A DNA stretch of 64,000 nucleotides from Candidatus Anaerotignum merdipullorum (GTDB lineage: Bacteria; Bacillota; Clostridia; Lachnospirales; Anaerotignaceae), in assembly GCA_019115165.1 (NCBI GenBank), contig DXEB01000049.1, forward strand, positions 39,024-103,023. The letters are read 5' to 3'. The position numbers were made by a program, and so were the translations under genes. Positions 25,809 to 35,013 of the stretch are shown here, in pieces. The notes beneath the pieces are model-generated. The model ran no database searches. It saw nothing but the letters and a program-made list of their open reading frames with translations, and was not told the DNA's origin. How positions within the stretch are numbered: the stretch's first letter is position 1; every line of letters begins with the position of its first letter.

Positions 25809-27143
25809 ATGGAAAAAAACAACAATCAGGAACTGAAGAAGAATCTAGGAATGAGTACGGCAATGGCTACGGTTGTTGGATGTGTCATCGGTTCTGGGGT
25901 ATTTTTGAAACCGCAGGCCATTTACACCGCAACGGGCGGAGCGCCGGGACTTGGCATGTTGGCGTGGTTGATTACCGGTCTGGTTTGTATCGCAGCGGCA
26001 ATGACATTTGCGGAAGTGGCGATCATGATCCCGAAAACAGGCGGTATGGTGGCGTATTTAGAAGAGGCGTTCGGTAAGAAAGTGGGATTTTTGGCAGGAT
26101 GGATGCAGACGATTCTGTTCTATCCGGCAATGATTGCAGCTTTGGCAGTTGCCTTTGCACAGCAGGCGGCGTTGTTTATTGGTGACGGATATACTTTGCC
26201 GGTTGCGATTTTGGCGGTTATTATTGTCTTTATTCTAAATAGTTTGGGTTCTGCCGTAGGCGGCGGCGCGCAGGTTATCTTTACCATCTGCAAATTGATT
26301 CCACTGGTTCTGCTGATGGTCTTTGGCTTTATCAGAGGATCGGGAGAGAATCCCATTTTCTCCCCCATGATTGGCGAAGGGTTGAATCCTGCGGTTGTAC
26401 TGGGACAGCTGATGATTGCAGTTTTGTTCGCATTCGAAGGCTGGACCAATGTGGGCGCCATTGCCGGTGAGATGAAAAATCCCGGAAAAGATTTACCCGT
26501 TGCTATTGTCGGCGGGGTATCTATGATTATGGCAATCTATTTTATTATCAATTTGGCATATTTGTGGGTATTGCCTGCAGACGAAATGATGAATATCGCA
26601 GTTCCCGCATCTGCAGTTGCTATTGCGGTATTTGGCGATTTTGGCGGCAAAATCATTTCTGTTGGGATTATGATTTCCGTATTGGGTGCGGCAAACGGCT
26701 TTATCCTGTCCGGTTCCCGTGTGGCTTATTCTCTGGCGGCGGAAGGCACACTGCCTGCAAGCAAGAGCCTGGCAAAAATCAGCAAAGCGCAGGTGCCGAT
26801 CAATTCTATTTTGCTGGTAGGTATTTTGGCGTGTTTGTATGCAATCAGCGGACAGTTTAATACGTTGACCAACTTGGCGGTATTCTCCTGCTGGATTTTC
26901 TACACACTGACATTCTTTGCAGTAATCAGACTGCGGAAAACACAGCCGGACAGAACCAGAACTTATAAAGTACCGCTGTATCCGGTAATTCCGGCAATCG
27001 CAATCATCAGTGGTTTGTACGTTATCGTCAATCAGCTGTTTATGTCCGGGATGACAACCACACTGTTGGCGATTGGTGGTATTATCCTGACGTTGATTGG
27101 TTTGCCGATTTATACAGTGATGACGAAGAAAAACAATCAGTAA
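25809..27143 (+). CDS. APC-family amino-acid permease/exchanger
   Basis: This 444-aa protein has about 12 transmembrane helices and the N-terminal signature VVGCVIGSGVFLKP typical of L-type APC transporters. It looks most like the Bacillus serine/threonine exchanger group (SteT/YkbA), including FAFEGWTNVGAIAGEMKNP in the middle (residues about 205-223, quoted in parts). AAGGAGGAGG precedes ATG 25809. The tandem glycine riboswitch upstream points to glycine or a related small amino acid such as serine or alanine as the relevant substrate; that is inference from regulation. Confidence 0.9.
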   Translation: MEKNNNQELKKNLGMSTAMATVVGCVIGSGVFLKPQAIYTATGGAPGLGMLAWLITGLVCIAAAMTFAEVAIMIPKTGGMVAYLEEAFGKKVGFLAGWMQTILFYPAMIAALAVAFAQQAALFIGDGYTLPVAILAVIIVFILNSLGSAVGGGAQVIFTICKLIPLVLLMVFGFIRGSGENPIFSPMIGEGLNPAVVLGQLMIAVLFAFEGWTNVGAIAGEMKNPGKDLPVAIVGGVSMIMAIYFIINLAYLWVLPADEMMNIAVPASAVAIAVFGDFGGKIISVGIMISVLGAANGFILSGSRVAYSLAAEGTLPASKSLAKISKAQVPINSILLVGILACLYAISGQFNTLTNLAVFSCWIFYTLTFFAVIRLRKTQPDRTRTYKVPLYPVIPAIAIISGLYVIVNQLFMSGMTTTLLAIGGIILTLIGLPIYTVMTKKNNQ

Positions 27144-27181
27144 GAAAGAAATTTTGATTCTGGTTGCATAGGATTCCCCAA

Positions 27182-27215
27182 AAAAAGCAGAAGCCGATTT
27201 GGCTTCTGCTTTTTT
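27182..27215 (+). terminator. Terminator of the APC permease gene
   Basis: AGCAGAAGCC (27186-27195) pairs perfectly with GGCTTCTGCT (27201-27210), with flanking A- and T-runs, so it may work in both directions. Confidence 0.92.
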
Positions 27216-27750
27216 GAGGTTTGCTTCTGAGTGTTTTTGTGGCATCCGCTTAACGATCAGTGGAAAAAGGAAGTAAAGGGGAGAGGGGTTATAAAAGCGA
27301 TAATAAAATAAGTACGGTGCAGGAATGAAAAAAGGGATAAAAAATAGTGCTGATTTTTTATCCTTTTTTTTGTGAAAAACGAATAAAGAGAAAGAGCAGA
27401 AAAAGAAATACTGACAAGAAAGTGAGTGACCAATGGTTGTTTCAAAAAACATTCTGAATGAAAAACAAGGGAAAATGAGGTAGAAACAACCAGAATTTGC
27501 TGGAATAGAGGGGAGAGACGCTTTGTTTTGTCATACATGCAGGAAAAGTTGAAAAAACGCTGATATTTCAGGATTTTCATAAAAAATTCAAAAATTATAA
27601 AATTGAATTCAAATTAAAAAATAAAGAATTTTCTGTGCAATATAAATAAATATGGATGAGAATAAGTTTTATAAAAGGGAAAATAGAACAATAGATTTGT
27701 TTGAGTTAAGAAAGTGTTAAAGAATAAATCGTCAGATAGCACTATACAGC
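27216..27750. other. AT-rich gene-free stretch with a second terminator
   Basis: No gene is supported. A long hairpin with arms about 27328-27345 and 27353-27370 (GGGATAAAAAAT against ATTTTTTATCC, flanked by A- and T-runs) looks like an intrinsic terminator with no gene in front of it. GGTTGTTTC (27434-27442) and GAAACAACC (27484-27492) form an inverted repeat. From 27580 to 27720 the sequence is almost pure A/T. Confidence 0.55.
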
Positions 27751-27779
27751 TTGACAGTTTTTGTGTGTTATATCATAAT
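27751..27779 (+). promoter_or_regulatory. Promoter of the Mrp-like operon
   Basis: TTGACA (27751-27756) and CATAAT (27774-27779) are separated by 17 bases, 77 bases before the first start codon. Confidence 0.8.
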
Positions 27780-27856
27780 ATGGACAAGATATGGGGACGG
27801 AAAAAAGCGAAAGCGGTTGCCCGAAAAGGGCTGTTTGATACAGAGAGGATGAGGCG

Positions 27857-28318
27857 ATGTACGTTTTGATATGGTTATTATTCTGGATTGTATGCAACGG
27901 AAGAATCACAGAGGAAATTCTTTTGTTGGGTATTGTGATTTGCAGTGGATTCTATTGCTTTTTGTGCAGATATATGGGGTATGATTGGAAAAAAGATGGG
28001 AAGCTGCTGCAAAAAGTGCCGCTCTTTTTGAAATACGGCATCACATTGGTATGGGAAATGATAATTGCCAATCTTGCCGTTGTTCGTATTATCTTATCTC
28101 CGGATCTGGAAACAGAGCCGACCTTTCGTACATTTCAAATGGATTTCAAAACAGAAACTGCCCGTGTGGCGCTGGCAAACAGCATCACGTTGACTCCCGG
28201 TACCTATACGGTATCTCTGGAAGAAAATGTATATACCATACATGCGCTGGATCGGTCTTTTGCGGAAGGGATCGAAGAATCGGTTTTTGTCAAGCAGCTC
28301 AAAAAACTGGAGGAATGA
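27857..28318 (+). CDS. mrpE: Mrp/Mnh-type cation/proton antiporter subunit E
   Basis: This 153-aa protein is the MrpE/MnhE/MbhA subunit: two or three N-terminal membrane helices, then a soluble C-terminal part. The family segment ANSITLTPGTYTVSLEE is clear, as is LVWEMIIANLAVVRIIL. It is the first gene of a ten-gene operon; mrpF follows 3 nt after the stop. In the complex, small subunits E, F and G scaffold the ion path; the detailed role of E is not settled. Confidence 0.92.
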   Translation: MYVLIWLLFWIVCNGRITEEILLLGIVICSGFYCFLCRYMGYDWKKDGKLLQKVPLFLKYGITLVWEMIIANLAVVRIILSPDLETEPTFRTFQMDFKTETARVALANSITLTPGTYTVSLEENVYTIHALDRSFAEGIEESVFVKQLKKLEE

Positions 28319-28321
28319 GTC

Positions 28322-28642
28322 GTGGAGGAAGGATTACGCAGAATATTGGAAGGCAGCATGTTGCTGCTGGGTGTCGGTATGATTTTGGCACTGATAAGAA
28401 GCATACGCGGACCACGCTTTACTGACCGTATTGCAGCAGTGAATTTAATCGGTACGATGGCGACGGCGTTTATTTGTATTTTGTCGGTTTATTTGGATGA
28501 AGCTATGTTGTTGGATGTGGCGCTGGTATATGCACTGCTGAGCTTTTTGGCAGTTGTGATCCTTTGCCATGTTGTTACGCTGCACCATAAAGGCAGGCAA
28601 ATGAGCAGGGAAGAAAAAAAGGAGGCGAAATCAAAGAGATGA
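28322..28642 (+). CDS. mrpF: Mrp-type antiporter subunit F
   Basis: This 106-aa protein has three membrane helices and the MrpF signature RGPRFTDRIAAVNLIG followed by LDVALVYALLSFLAV. The C-terminus is a charged tail. The GTG start at 28322 follows GGAGG with 9 nt spacing; the stop overlaps the mrpG start by 4 nt. It is one of the small hydrophobic subunits of the Mrp complex. Confidence 0.93.
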   Translation: MEEGLRRILEGSMLLLGVGMILALIRSIRGPRFTDRIAAVNLIGTMATAFICILSVYLDEAMLLDVALVYALLSFLAVVILCHVVTLHHKGRQMSREEKKEAKSKR

Positions 28643-28944
28643 GAATGTGGATTGCCGGACTGTTTCTTTGTGGAGGGATGTTATTTTTTATCTTTTCCCT
28701 GATTGGATTTTATCGGCTGAACTATGTGATGAACCGCATCCATGCAGCGGCACTGGCGGATACATTGGGCTTAGGGCTGGTGATGGTGGGGCTGATGATA
28801 TTGGGAAAGGATGTATTTCATATTGCGAAACATCTGCTGGTACTGTTCTTTTTTTGGGCGTCTGCGCCGATTGCAACACATTTGATTGGAAAAGTAGAAA
28901 TGTTGACGAATGCGGATTATTACGAAAGGGTGCATGAAAAATGA
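28639..28944 (+). CDS. mrpG: Mrp-type antiporter subunit G
   Basis: This 101-aa three-helix protein is MrpG/MnhG. Family features are FYRLNYVMNRIHAAALADTLG and the ASAPIATHLIGKV segment with conserved histidines. It overlaps mrpF and the following DUF4040 gene by 4 nt each, a sign of tight stoichiometric coupling. It contributes to the membrane scaffold of the antiporter. Confidence 0.93.
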   Translation: MRMWIAGLFLCGGMLFFIFSLIGFYRLNYVMNRIHAAALADTLGLGLVMVGLMILGKDVFHIAKHLLVLFFFWASAPIATHLIGKVEMLTNADYYERVHEK

Positions 28945-29207
28945 GTTTGGATATTGCAACAGTAATTCAGGGACTGCTGGTACTTTTTTTGATTGTCAGC
29001 GCGATCGCTGTATCCGTTGTGCGAAACCTATTTCTTGCCGTCATTATATTTATGGGATACAGTTCTGTGATGGCAATCATTTGGATATTTCTTGGCGCAC
29101 CGGATTTGGCGATTACAGAAGCAGCAGTAGGCGCGGGAATCAGCAGTGTTTTATTCTTCCTCACACTGAAACAGATCCATGCGCTGAAAGGAACCAGAGA
29201 GGGATAA
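28941..29207 (+). CDS. MbhD-like subunit (DUF4040), equivalent to a segment of MrpA
   Basis: This 88-aa three-helix protein matches the MbhD/DUF4040 domain, which in classical Mrp systems is fused near the C-terminus of the large MrpA protein. The signature APDLAITEAAVGAGISSVLFF is present (residues about 53-73). As a separate gene it recalls the archaeal Mbh/Mrp arrangement. Start overlaps mrpG by ATGA; the next gene begins 3 nt after the stop. Confidence 0.88.
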   Translation: MSLDIATVIQGLLVLFLIVSAIAVSVVRNLFLAVIIFMGYSSVMAIIWIFLGAPDLAITEAAVGAGISSVLFFLTLKQIHALKGTREG

Positions 29208-29210
29208 CGA

Positions 29211-30119
29211 TTGACGAATCAGAACAAAACGATCTGGCAAAAATGGAAAGCGTGGGTCAACGGAGAGGAAGCGTTGCTGCATCCAGATGCGTATATTGCA
29301 AAGCGGGCAGAACGAAAGAAACGTTCGAAGAAAAAAACGTTCAATATGCGGCGGATGAAAGAAAATCCACAGGTATATCATTTTTTATGCGTTTCGGTCT
29401 GTGCTGCATTTATTGGAATTCTGCTGGCAGTGGTGGCGGAATTGCCGTCTTTTGGCGCGGCAGAAAACCCTACCAATAATGAGGTGATGGAGCGATACTT
29501 AGAAAAAGGAATGGAAGAAACGGGCGCGATCAATTTTGTAACGGGCATGATTTTGGACTATCGTGCGTTTGACACATTCGGAGAAGCCAATGTTCTGTTT
29601 CTGGCAGTGATTGGGGTATGGATGTTATTGCAGCGGGATCGGAAAAATTTCAGTGCGGAACAGGAAAGAGAGTGTGAGGAAGATGCCGCGATAGAGACGG
29701 CAGAATCGAAAACCATCCTGCAGATAGGGGCAAAATATTTGACGCCGATGATTCTGCTGTACGGTGTTTACGTCATATGTAACGGGCATTTGTCGCCGGG
29801 CGGCGGATTTTCCGGCGGCGCCATCATTGGCGGCGGATTGATTTTATATGCCGCTGCATATGGGCAGGAAAAAGTAGGAGCGTTTTTGACCAAACGCCGA
29901 TTTCTGACAATGATTGCAGGCAGCCTGCTGACGTATTTTGCCTGCAAAAGCTATTCTTTTTTTACAGGCGCCAATCATGTCGGATACGCGATACCCAAAG
30001 GTACGCCCGGAGAGATTCTCAGCGCCGGATGGATTCTGCCATTGAATATCTGCGTTGGATTGGTGGTTGCTTGTACGATGTATGGATTCTATGCGTTGTT
30101 TACAAAAGGAGAGCTTTGA
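29211..30119 (+). CDS. mrpB: MbhE-MrpB fusion subunit
   Basis: This 302-aa protein joins two Mrp modules. Residues 1-50 are a very basic cytoplasmic extension (KRAERKKRSKKK). Residues about 55-135 match the MbhE segment (TGAINFVTGMILDYRAFDTFGE, quoted in part, is its hallmark). Residues about 165-302 are MrpB/MnhB, with NGHLSPGGGFSGGAIIGG. The TTG start at 29211 follows GAGAGGG. The MbhE part is normally at the C-terminus of MrpA, so this gene plus the preceding one carry what is usually the MrpA tail. Confidence 0.88.
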   Translation: MTNQNKTIWQKWKAWVNGEEALLHPDAYIAKRAERKKRSKKKTFNMRRMKENPQVYHFLCVSVCAAFIGILLAVVAELPSFGAAENPTNNEVMERYLEKGMEETGAINFVTGMILDYRAFDTFGEANVLFLAVIGVWMLLQRDRKNFSAEQERECEEDAAIETAESKTILQIGAKYLTPMILLYGVYVICNGHLSPGGGFSGGAIIGGGLILYAAAYGQEKVGAFLTKRRFLTMIAGSLLTYFACKSYSFFTGANHVGYAIPKGTPGEILSAGWILPLNICVGLVVACTMYGFYALFTKGEL

Positions 30120-30120
30120 G

Positions 30121-30507
30121 ATGGAGCGTTTGTGGATCAATTATTATGAAGCGGCAGCTGTAATCCTGTTTGGAATCGGATTTATGAATCTGCTGTTGCA
30201 GAATAATTTAATGAAAAAATTTATCGGTTTGAATATCATGGATACGGCAGTTTATTTGTTCCTGGCGGCAAAGGGATATATTGCAGGAAGAGAGGCGCCG
30301 ATTCTGACAAACGGAATCCTGGACGCACAGTACTATGTCAATCCGGTGCCGGCAGGACTGGTATTGACCGGAATTGTGGTTTCTGTCAGTGTGACGGCAT
30401 TTTCTTTGGCTTTGGTACAACGCTTGTATCGGCACTATGGCACGTGGAATTTGGATGAAATGATACGTTTGGCAAGGGAGCAGGAGGACGATGGATGGCA
30501 GATGTAA
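30121..30507 (+). CDS. mrpC: Mrp-type antiporter subunit C
   Basis: This 128-aa three-helix protein is MrpC, a NuoK homologue. Conserved features are a glutamate early in helix 1, FIGLNIMDTAVYLFL and DPVP-like VNPVPAGLVLTGIVVS. ATG 30121 follows directly after the mrpB stop; the longer upstream frame is a shadow. It overlaps the next gene by 13 nt. Confidence 0.93.
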   Translation: MERLWINYYEAAAVILFGIGFMNLLLQNNLMKKFIGLNIMDTAVYLFLAAKGYIAGREAPILTNGILDAQYYVNPVPAGLVLTGIVVSVSVTAFSLALVQRLYRHYGTWNLDEMIRLAREQEDDGWQM

Positions 30508-32000
30508 ATTGGATACAAAATATCCCATTTTTCAGTATTTTTCTTGCGATGTTTTGCGCAATCCTTTCGGCGTTGGTGCGCAGCGGACGGACGGCGCAAA
30601 CCATACATATGCTGATGGCATGGATGACTGCCATACTGTCTGCAGTACTGTTGGGACATCTTGTGCAGACGGGGGAATCTTTTTCCTTCCAAATGGGGCA
30701 CTTTCCAGCACCGTGGGGAAATGAACTGCGGGCAGGGCCTTTGGAAGCACTGATGGCACTGGTATTTAGTGTGGTGATGCTGCTGACCTCTACAGGAGGG
30801 CAGGAATTTGTATTTCAGGATGTGGTGCCGGAAAAACAGCGCTTCTATTATGTAATGCTGCATGCGTTGTTTGGTGCGATGCTTGCGTTGGTCTATACCA
30901 ACGATATTTTTACGGCGTATGTATTTATCGAAATTTTGACCATTGCGTCCTGTGCATTGATTCTGGCAAAAGGGACGGCACAGGCGATGGTTGGTACGAC
31001 CCATTATTTGGTTATCAGCTTATTGGGTTCCGGTACGATTCTGCTGGGTATCAGCATATTGTACAGCATTACCGGGCATTTGCTCTTTCCTCAGCTCAAA
31101 GAGGCGGTGGTGCAGTTGGCTGCACAAGGGCAGTATTCTTTTGTGCTGCTGGTGGCGGCAGGGCTGTTGTTTTTGGGCTTGGCGATCAAAAGTGCGCTGT
31201 TTCCATTTCATTCTATGCTGCCGGGAGCATATCAGGCGGCGATCCCGACCGCCAGCGGAATTTTATCCGGACTGGTGCTCAAAAGCTATATTGTGCTGAG
31301 CATCAAATGGATCTACAGTGTGTTTTCGATAGAAGTGATGCTGCAAATCAAAATCATGGATATTTTATTTGTTTTTGGTTTGCTGGGTATGGTGATGGGC
31401 TCCTTATATGCCATGCGGGAAAACAGAATGAAGCGGATGCTGGCATATTCATCGGTGGCGCAGATTGGGTATATTTACATGGGGATCGGCATGGGAAGCC
31501 GCATTGGTATGGTTGCGGCTTGTTTTCATATTTTGGCGCATGCTGTCACAAAGTCCATGCTGTTTTTATGTTGTGGGCAAATGGTGAAGGACAGCGGCGG
31601 AAAGGAACAAATTTTTTATCTGAGAGGGATAGCCCATAAAAATCCTTTGGCAGGCATTGGGTTTACGGTTGGTGCGCTGTCTATGATTGGCATACCGATG
31701 TTGGTTGGATTTATTTCGAAATTATATTTTGCAACGGCATCTGTGTATGCACCGGGCAAGATGGCGGCGGTTATGATTGTGCTGGGGATCAGCATGGTGC
31801 TGAATGCCATGTATTTTCTTCCGTCGGTCATTGCCATTTGGACGCCGGTGCGTACGACGGAGGGGAGGCAGGAACGTTCCTGGAGTACACCGGCATTTGG
31901 TGTCTGCATGCTGTTGTTTATCGGGCTGCAAATCGCGTTAGGCGTATGCTATCAGCCCTTTATTCGAGTCATTGAAATGGGGATCGGTTTGCTGCAGTAA
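30495..32000 (+). CDS. mrpD: Proton-conducting antiporter subunit, MrpD/NuoN-like (first of four)
   Basis: This 501-aa protein has about 14 transmembrane helices and the Proton_antipo_M core. The glutamate in AYVFIEILTIASC and the lysines in GLAIKSALFPFH and GLVLKSYIVL correspond to the proton-channel residues of NuoM/N. AGGAGG at 30482-30487 supports ATG 30495. It is adjacent to mrpC, the classical position of mrpD. Confidence 0.9.
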   Translation: MADVNWIQNIPFFSIFLAMFCAILSALVRSGRTAQTIHMLMAWMTAILSAVLLGHLVQTGESFSFQMGHFPAPWGNELRAGPLEALMALVFSVVMLLTSTGGQEFVFQDVVPEKQRFYYVMLHALFGAMLALVYTNDIFTAYVFIEILTIASCALILAKGTAQAMVGTTHYLVISLLGSGTILLGISILYSITGHLLFPQLKEAVVQLAAQGQYSFVLLVAAGLLFLGLAIKSALFPFHSMLPGAYQAAIPTASGILSGLVLKSYIVLSIKWIYSVFSIEVMLQIKIMDILFVFGLLGMVMGSLYAMRENRMKRMLAYSSVAQIGYIYMGIGMGSRIGMVAACFHILAHAVTKSMLFLCCGQMVKDSGGKEQIFYLRGIAHKNPLAGIGFTVGALSMIGIPMLVGFISKLYFATASVYAPGKMAAVMIVLGISMVLNAMYFLPSVIAIWTPVRTTEGRQERSWSTPAFGVCMLLFIGLQIALGVCYQPFIRVIEMGIGLLQ

Positions 32001-32030
32001 ACGGGAACGGTAGGAAGATGGGGGATTGCA

Positions 32031-33503
32031 ATGAACAAAGATGCGGTGTTGCTGGCTGCGGTGGTATTTCCGCTGCTGGCTGGAATCGTGATTGGTTTAC
32101 AACGGCAGGAACGGCTGCGCAACATACTGGTATTGGCGGCACTGCTGGCGGAGTTGGGAATGGTCGGTTATCTATGCATAGGAGAGCATACGCTGACGGT
32201 GTGGCAAATGACGCCCCGTTTGTCTTTGGCATATCATACAGATGCAATATCCAAGCTGTTTGCCGGTATGATCTGTGTAATCTGGCTGCTGGCTGGGATA
32301 TATTCTTTTGCATACATGAAACGGGAGGAGCATCCGGAACGGTTTTTTCTGTTTTGCGTCATGACGTTGGGCGCGTTGGTCAGCCTGTCTTTTGCATCCA
32401 ATATGCTGACGCTGTATCTTTCGTATGAATATATGACGCTGTTGACATTGCCGCTGGTAATCCACAGCCGAACGAAAGAAGCGGTGCGGGCAGGGGTGAA
32501 ATATCTGGGTTATTCCATGTTCGGTGCTGGCTTAGGGCTATTAGGCTTTTTCTTTCTGGATACTTACTGCACGACCACTGCGTTTGTACCAGGCGGCAGT
32601 TTGAATCCACAGCTTCTGGCAGGAAATGAAGCGCTGCTGCTGGTGGTATATTTTTTGATGATGCTGGGGTTTGGGTGCAAGGCAGGCATGTTTCCACTGC
32701 ACGGATGGCTGCCCACGGCGCATCCGGTTGCTCCATCTCCGGCATCTGCCGTATTATCAGGGGTAATTACCAAGGGCGGTGTACTTGCCATCATTCGCGT
32801 GACTTTTTATCTGGTGGGAGCAGATCTGATCCGCGGCACATGGGTGCAGATGTCATTACTGCTGCTGGCGATTGTCACAATCTTTATGGGGTCGATGTTG
32901 GCGTATCAGGAAAAGCTGTTGAAACGCCGGCTGGCATATTCAACAATCAGCCAGGTTTCTTATGCACTCTTTGGGCTGTTTCTGCTGCATCCCATTGGAT
33001 TTTTGGGCGCCTTGCTGCAGGTGGTATCACATGCGGTGGCAAAAAATATCTTGTTTTTGAGTGCAGGTGTTATGATTGCGCAAACGAAAGAAACATCTGT
33101 ATTTGGGTATCGCGGCACGGCAAAAGCGATACCGGCGGTAATGTGGGCGTTTTGCCTTGGGGCGCTTTCTTTAATTGGGATTCCGCCGTTCGCCGGATTT
33201 ATCAGTAAATGGTATTTGGCAGAAGGTGGTTTATCACCGGCATTTGGTACATTAGGAGTCGTCGGGGTGGCTGTGTTCATGCTCAGTGCGCTGCTGACAG
33301 CCGGATATTTGCTTCCGATTGTCCTTGACGCATTTTTTCCGGGGACACAGGAAGATACAGAAGAGCGGGAGAAAACAGCTTCTGTGAGATGGATGACGCT
33401 TCCGTTGATACTCTTAGCTGCTGGGGCAGTGTTGCTGGGGATAGCGCCGGGAGGATGGATCGATTGGGTGGCTCAGATCGGAGAAGGCATTTTCGAAAGA
33501 TAA
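32031..33503 (+). CDS. Proton-conducting antiporter subunit, MrpD/NuoM-like (second of four)
   Basis: This 490-aa polytopic protein carries the same antiporter core: LSYEYMTLLTLPLVIH with its glutamate, GFGCKAGMFPLHGWLP with the lysine in helix 7, and SGVITKGGVLAIIR. It follows 30 nt after the previous subunit; the ATG comes after GGGGATTGCA, a weak site. A second MrpD-like gene in one operon is not part of the seven-gene mrpABCDEFG set. It probably forms an additional proton or sodium channel. Confidence 0.88.
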   Translation: MNKDAVLLAAVVFPLLAGIVIGLQRQERLRNILVLAALLAELGMVGYLCIGEHTLTVWQMTPRLSLAYHTDAISKLFAGMICVIWLLAGIYSFAYMKREEHPERFFLFCVMTLGALVSLSFASNMLTLYLSYEYMTLLTLPLVIHSRTKEAVRAGVKYLGYSMFGAGLGLLGFFFLDTYCTTTAFVPGGSLNPQLLAGNEALLLVVYFLMMLGFGCKAGMFPLHGWLPTAHPVAPSPASAVLSGVITKGGVLAIIRVTFYLVGADLIRGTWVQMSLLLLAIVTIFMGSMLAYQEKLLKRRLAYSTISQVSYALFGLFLLHPIGFLGALLQVVSHAVAKNILFLSAGVMIAQTKETSVFGYRGTAKAIPAVMWAFCLGALSLIGIPPFAGFISKWYLAEGGLSPAFGTLGVVGVAVFMLSALLTAGYLLPIVLDAFFPGTQEDTEEREKTASVRWMTLPLILLAAGAVLLGIAPGGWIDWVAQIGEGIFER

Positions 33504-33515
33504 AGGGGAGAAGAT

Positions 33516-34994
33516 ATGGGTGCATGGATTACGGTTTTACCGGTGATCTTCCCGGTGATTGCAGGGCTTTGTCTGCTTCCGGTAAAATTCCAGGGAAGAA
33601 AGCAAAGAGAATATTGGATCGGGACAATTGTCGTGCTGAATGCCGGGTTTGCGTTGTTTGCCATGTTCAGTGGCAGCGCGGAGCCATTTGCTACGCTGCA
33701 GCTAAGCGAGAAATTGTCTCTGAAGCTGCATATTGACGGTTTGTCGCGGATATTTGGCACGATGGTCTCACTGCTTTGGATCATTACAACAGTATATGCC
33801 TTTGAATATATGACCCACGAAGGGAAAGAAGATCGGTTTTTTGCATTTTTTACGATGACGTTCGGTGTTGTGCTGGGGATTGCATTTGCTGGAAATATCT
33901 TAACGATGTATTTATTTTATGAATTGCTGACATTGGTAACGCTGCCGCTGGTGATGCATGCCATGGACAATAAGGCAAGGCATGCAGGAAAAGTATACAT
34001 ATTATATATGATGTTTGGTGCAGCGCTGGCATTTATTGGGTTTGTATTTGTCTATTGTTATGGAACCAGTATTGATTTTGTGCCGGGAGGGGTATTAAAT
34101 CCCGTTTTGATCAACGGGCATGAGACAACGCTGCAGATTGTATTTGTTGCGGCATTTTTTGGCTATGGCGTGAAAGCGGCGATCTTTCCGTTTTATCGTT
34201 GGCTCCCCAAAGCATCTGTGGCACCCACGCCGGTTACGGCGCTGCTGCATGCAGTAGCGGTAGTGAAATCCGGAGCATTTGCCATCATTCGTCTGATTTA
34301 TTACAGCTTTGGCACTTCTTTTTTGGTTGGAACATGGGCGCAGAATATGATGTTGGCTACGGCGGCGGTAACCATTGTGTTTGGTTCGGTTGTGGCACTG
34401 CGGACGCCGCATATCAAACGTCGGTTTGCGTATTCCACGGTTTCTAATTTGTCATATATCATTTTTGGGATTGCGTTGATGACGCCGATTGGATTGGCAG
34501 CAGCACTGCTGCATATGCTGTATCATGCGGTGATCAAGATGACACTGTTTTTTACGGCAGGAGCACTGCTGTACCAAACAAGACGGGAGTATTTATATGA
34601 AATAGAGGGATTCGGCAGATATCTGCCGGTGACCTTTGCGGCAATGACAATGACTGGGATTGCGCTGGTAGGGATACCGCCCTTTGCTGGATTTCACAGC
34701 AAGTGGGCATTGGCAACTTCCGCTGTTGTCTGTGGAAATCCGGTTGCGTATCTGGGGATTGCTGCGTTGATTTTATCTGCACTGCTGACAGCTATGTATA
34801 TATTCTGCATTGTGATACGGGTTTATTTTCCCAGAAACAAATCCTATGCTGCAGGATATTATGATCATTTGACGGAACCGAATTGGTATATGAAAGGTCC
34901 GCTGCTGCTGCTAAGTGGTGTTTCGGTTGTAATGGCGTTGACGCCGGGACCGCTATTGGCATTATTGGAGCATACGGTAGCGCATTTGGCATGA
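33516..34994 (+). CDS. Proton-conducting antiporter subunit, NuoL/MrpD-like (third of four)
   Basis: This 492-aa protein has about 14 helices. Key segments are LFYELLTLVTLPLVMH, GYGVKAAIFPFYRWLP and LLHAVAVVKSGAFAIIR; the LLHA-VK pattern is closer to NuoL/MrpA than that of the preceding two subunits. AAGGGGAGAAG precedes ATG 33516. It is the third such subunit in series and lies 12 nt after the previous gene. Confidence 0.88.
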   Translation: MGAWITVLPVIFPVIAGLCLLPVKFQGRKQREYWIGTIVVLNAGFALFAMFSGSAEPFATLQLSEKLSLKLHIDGLSRIFGTMVSLLWIITTVYAFEYMTHEGKEDRFFAFFTMTFGVVLGIAFAGNILTMYLFYELLTLVTLPLVMHAMDNKARHAGKVYILYMMFGAALAFIGFVFVYCYGTSIDFVPGGVLNPVLINGHETTLQIVFVAAFFGYGVKAAIFPFYRWLPKASVAPTPVTALLHAVAVVKSGAFAIIRLIYYSFGTSFLVGTWAQNMMLATAAVTIVFGSVVALRTPHIKRRFAYSTVSNLSYIIFGIALMTPIGLAAALLHMLYHAVIKMTLFFTAGALLYQTRREYLYEIEGFGRYLPVTFAAMTMTGIALVGIPPFAGFHSKWALATSAVVCGNPVAYLGIAALILSALLTAMYIFCIVIRVYFPRNKSYAAGYYDHLTEPNWYMKGPLLLLSGVSVVMALTPGPLLALLEHTVAHLA

Positions 34995-35013
34995 AGGGGG
35001 AGAGAGCGCAGAA

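Noticed and set aside
27257..27580. 107-codon minus-strand frame in the AT-rich spacer
   Set aside because: Phe/Ser/Leu-rich low complexity, crosses a terminator hairpin, no ribosome binding site.
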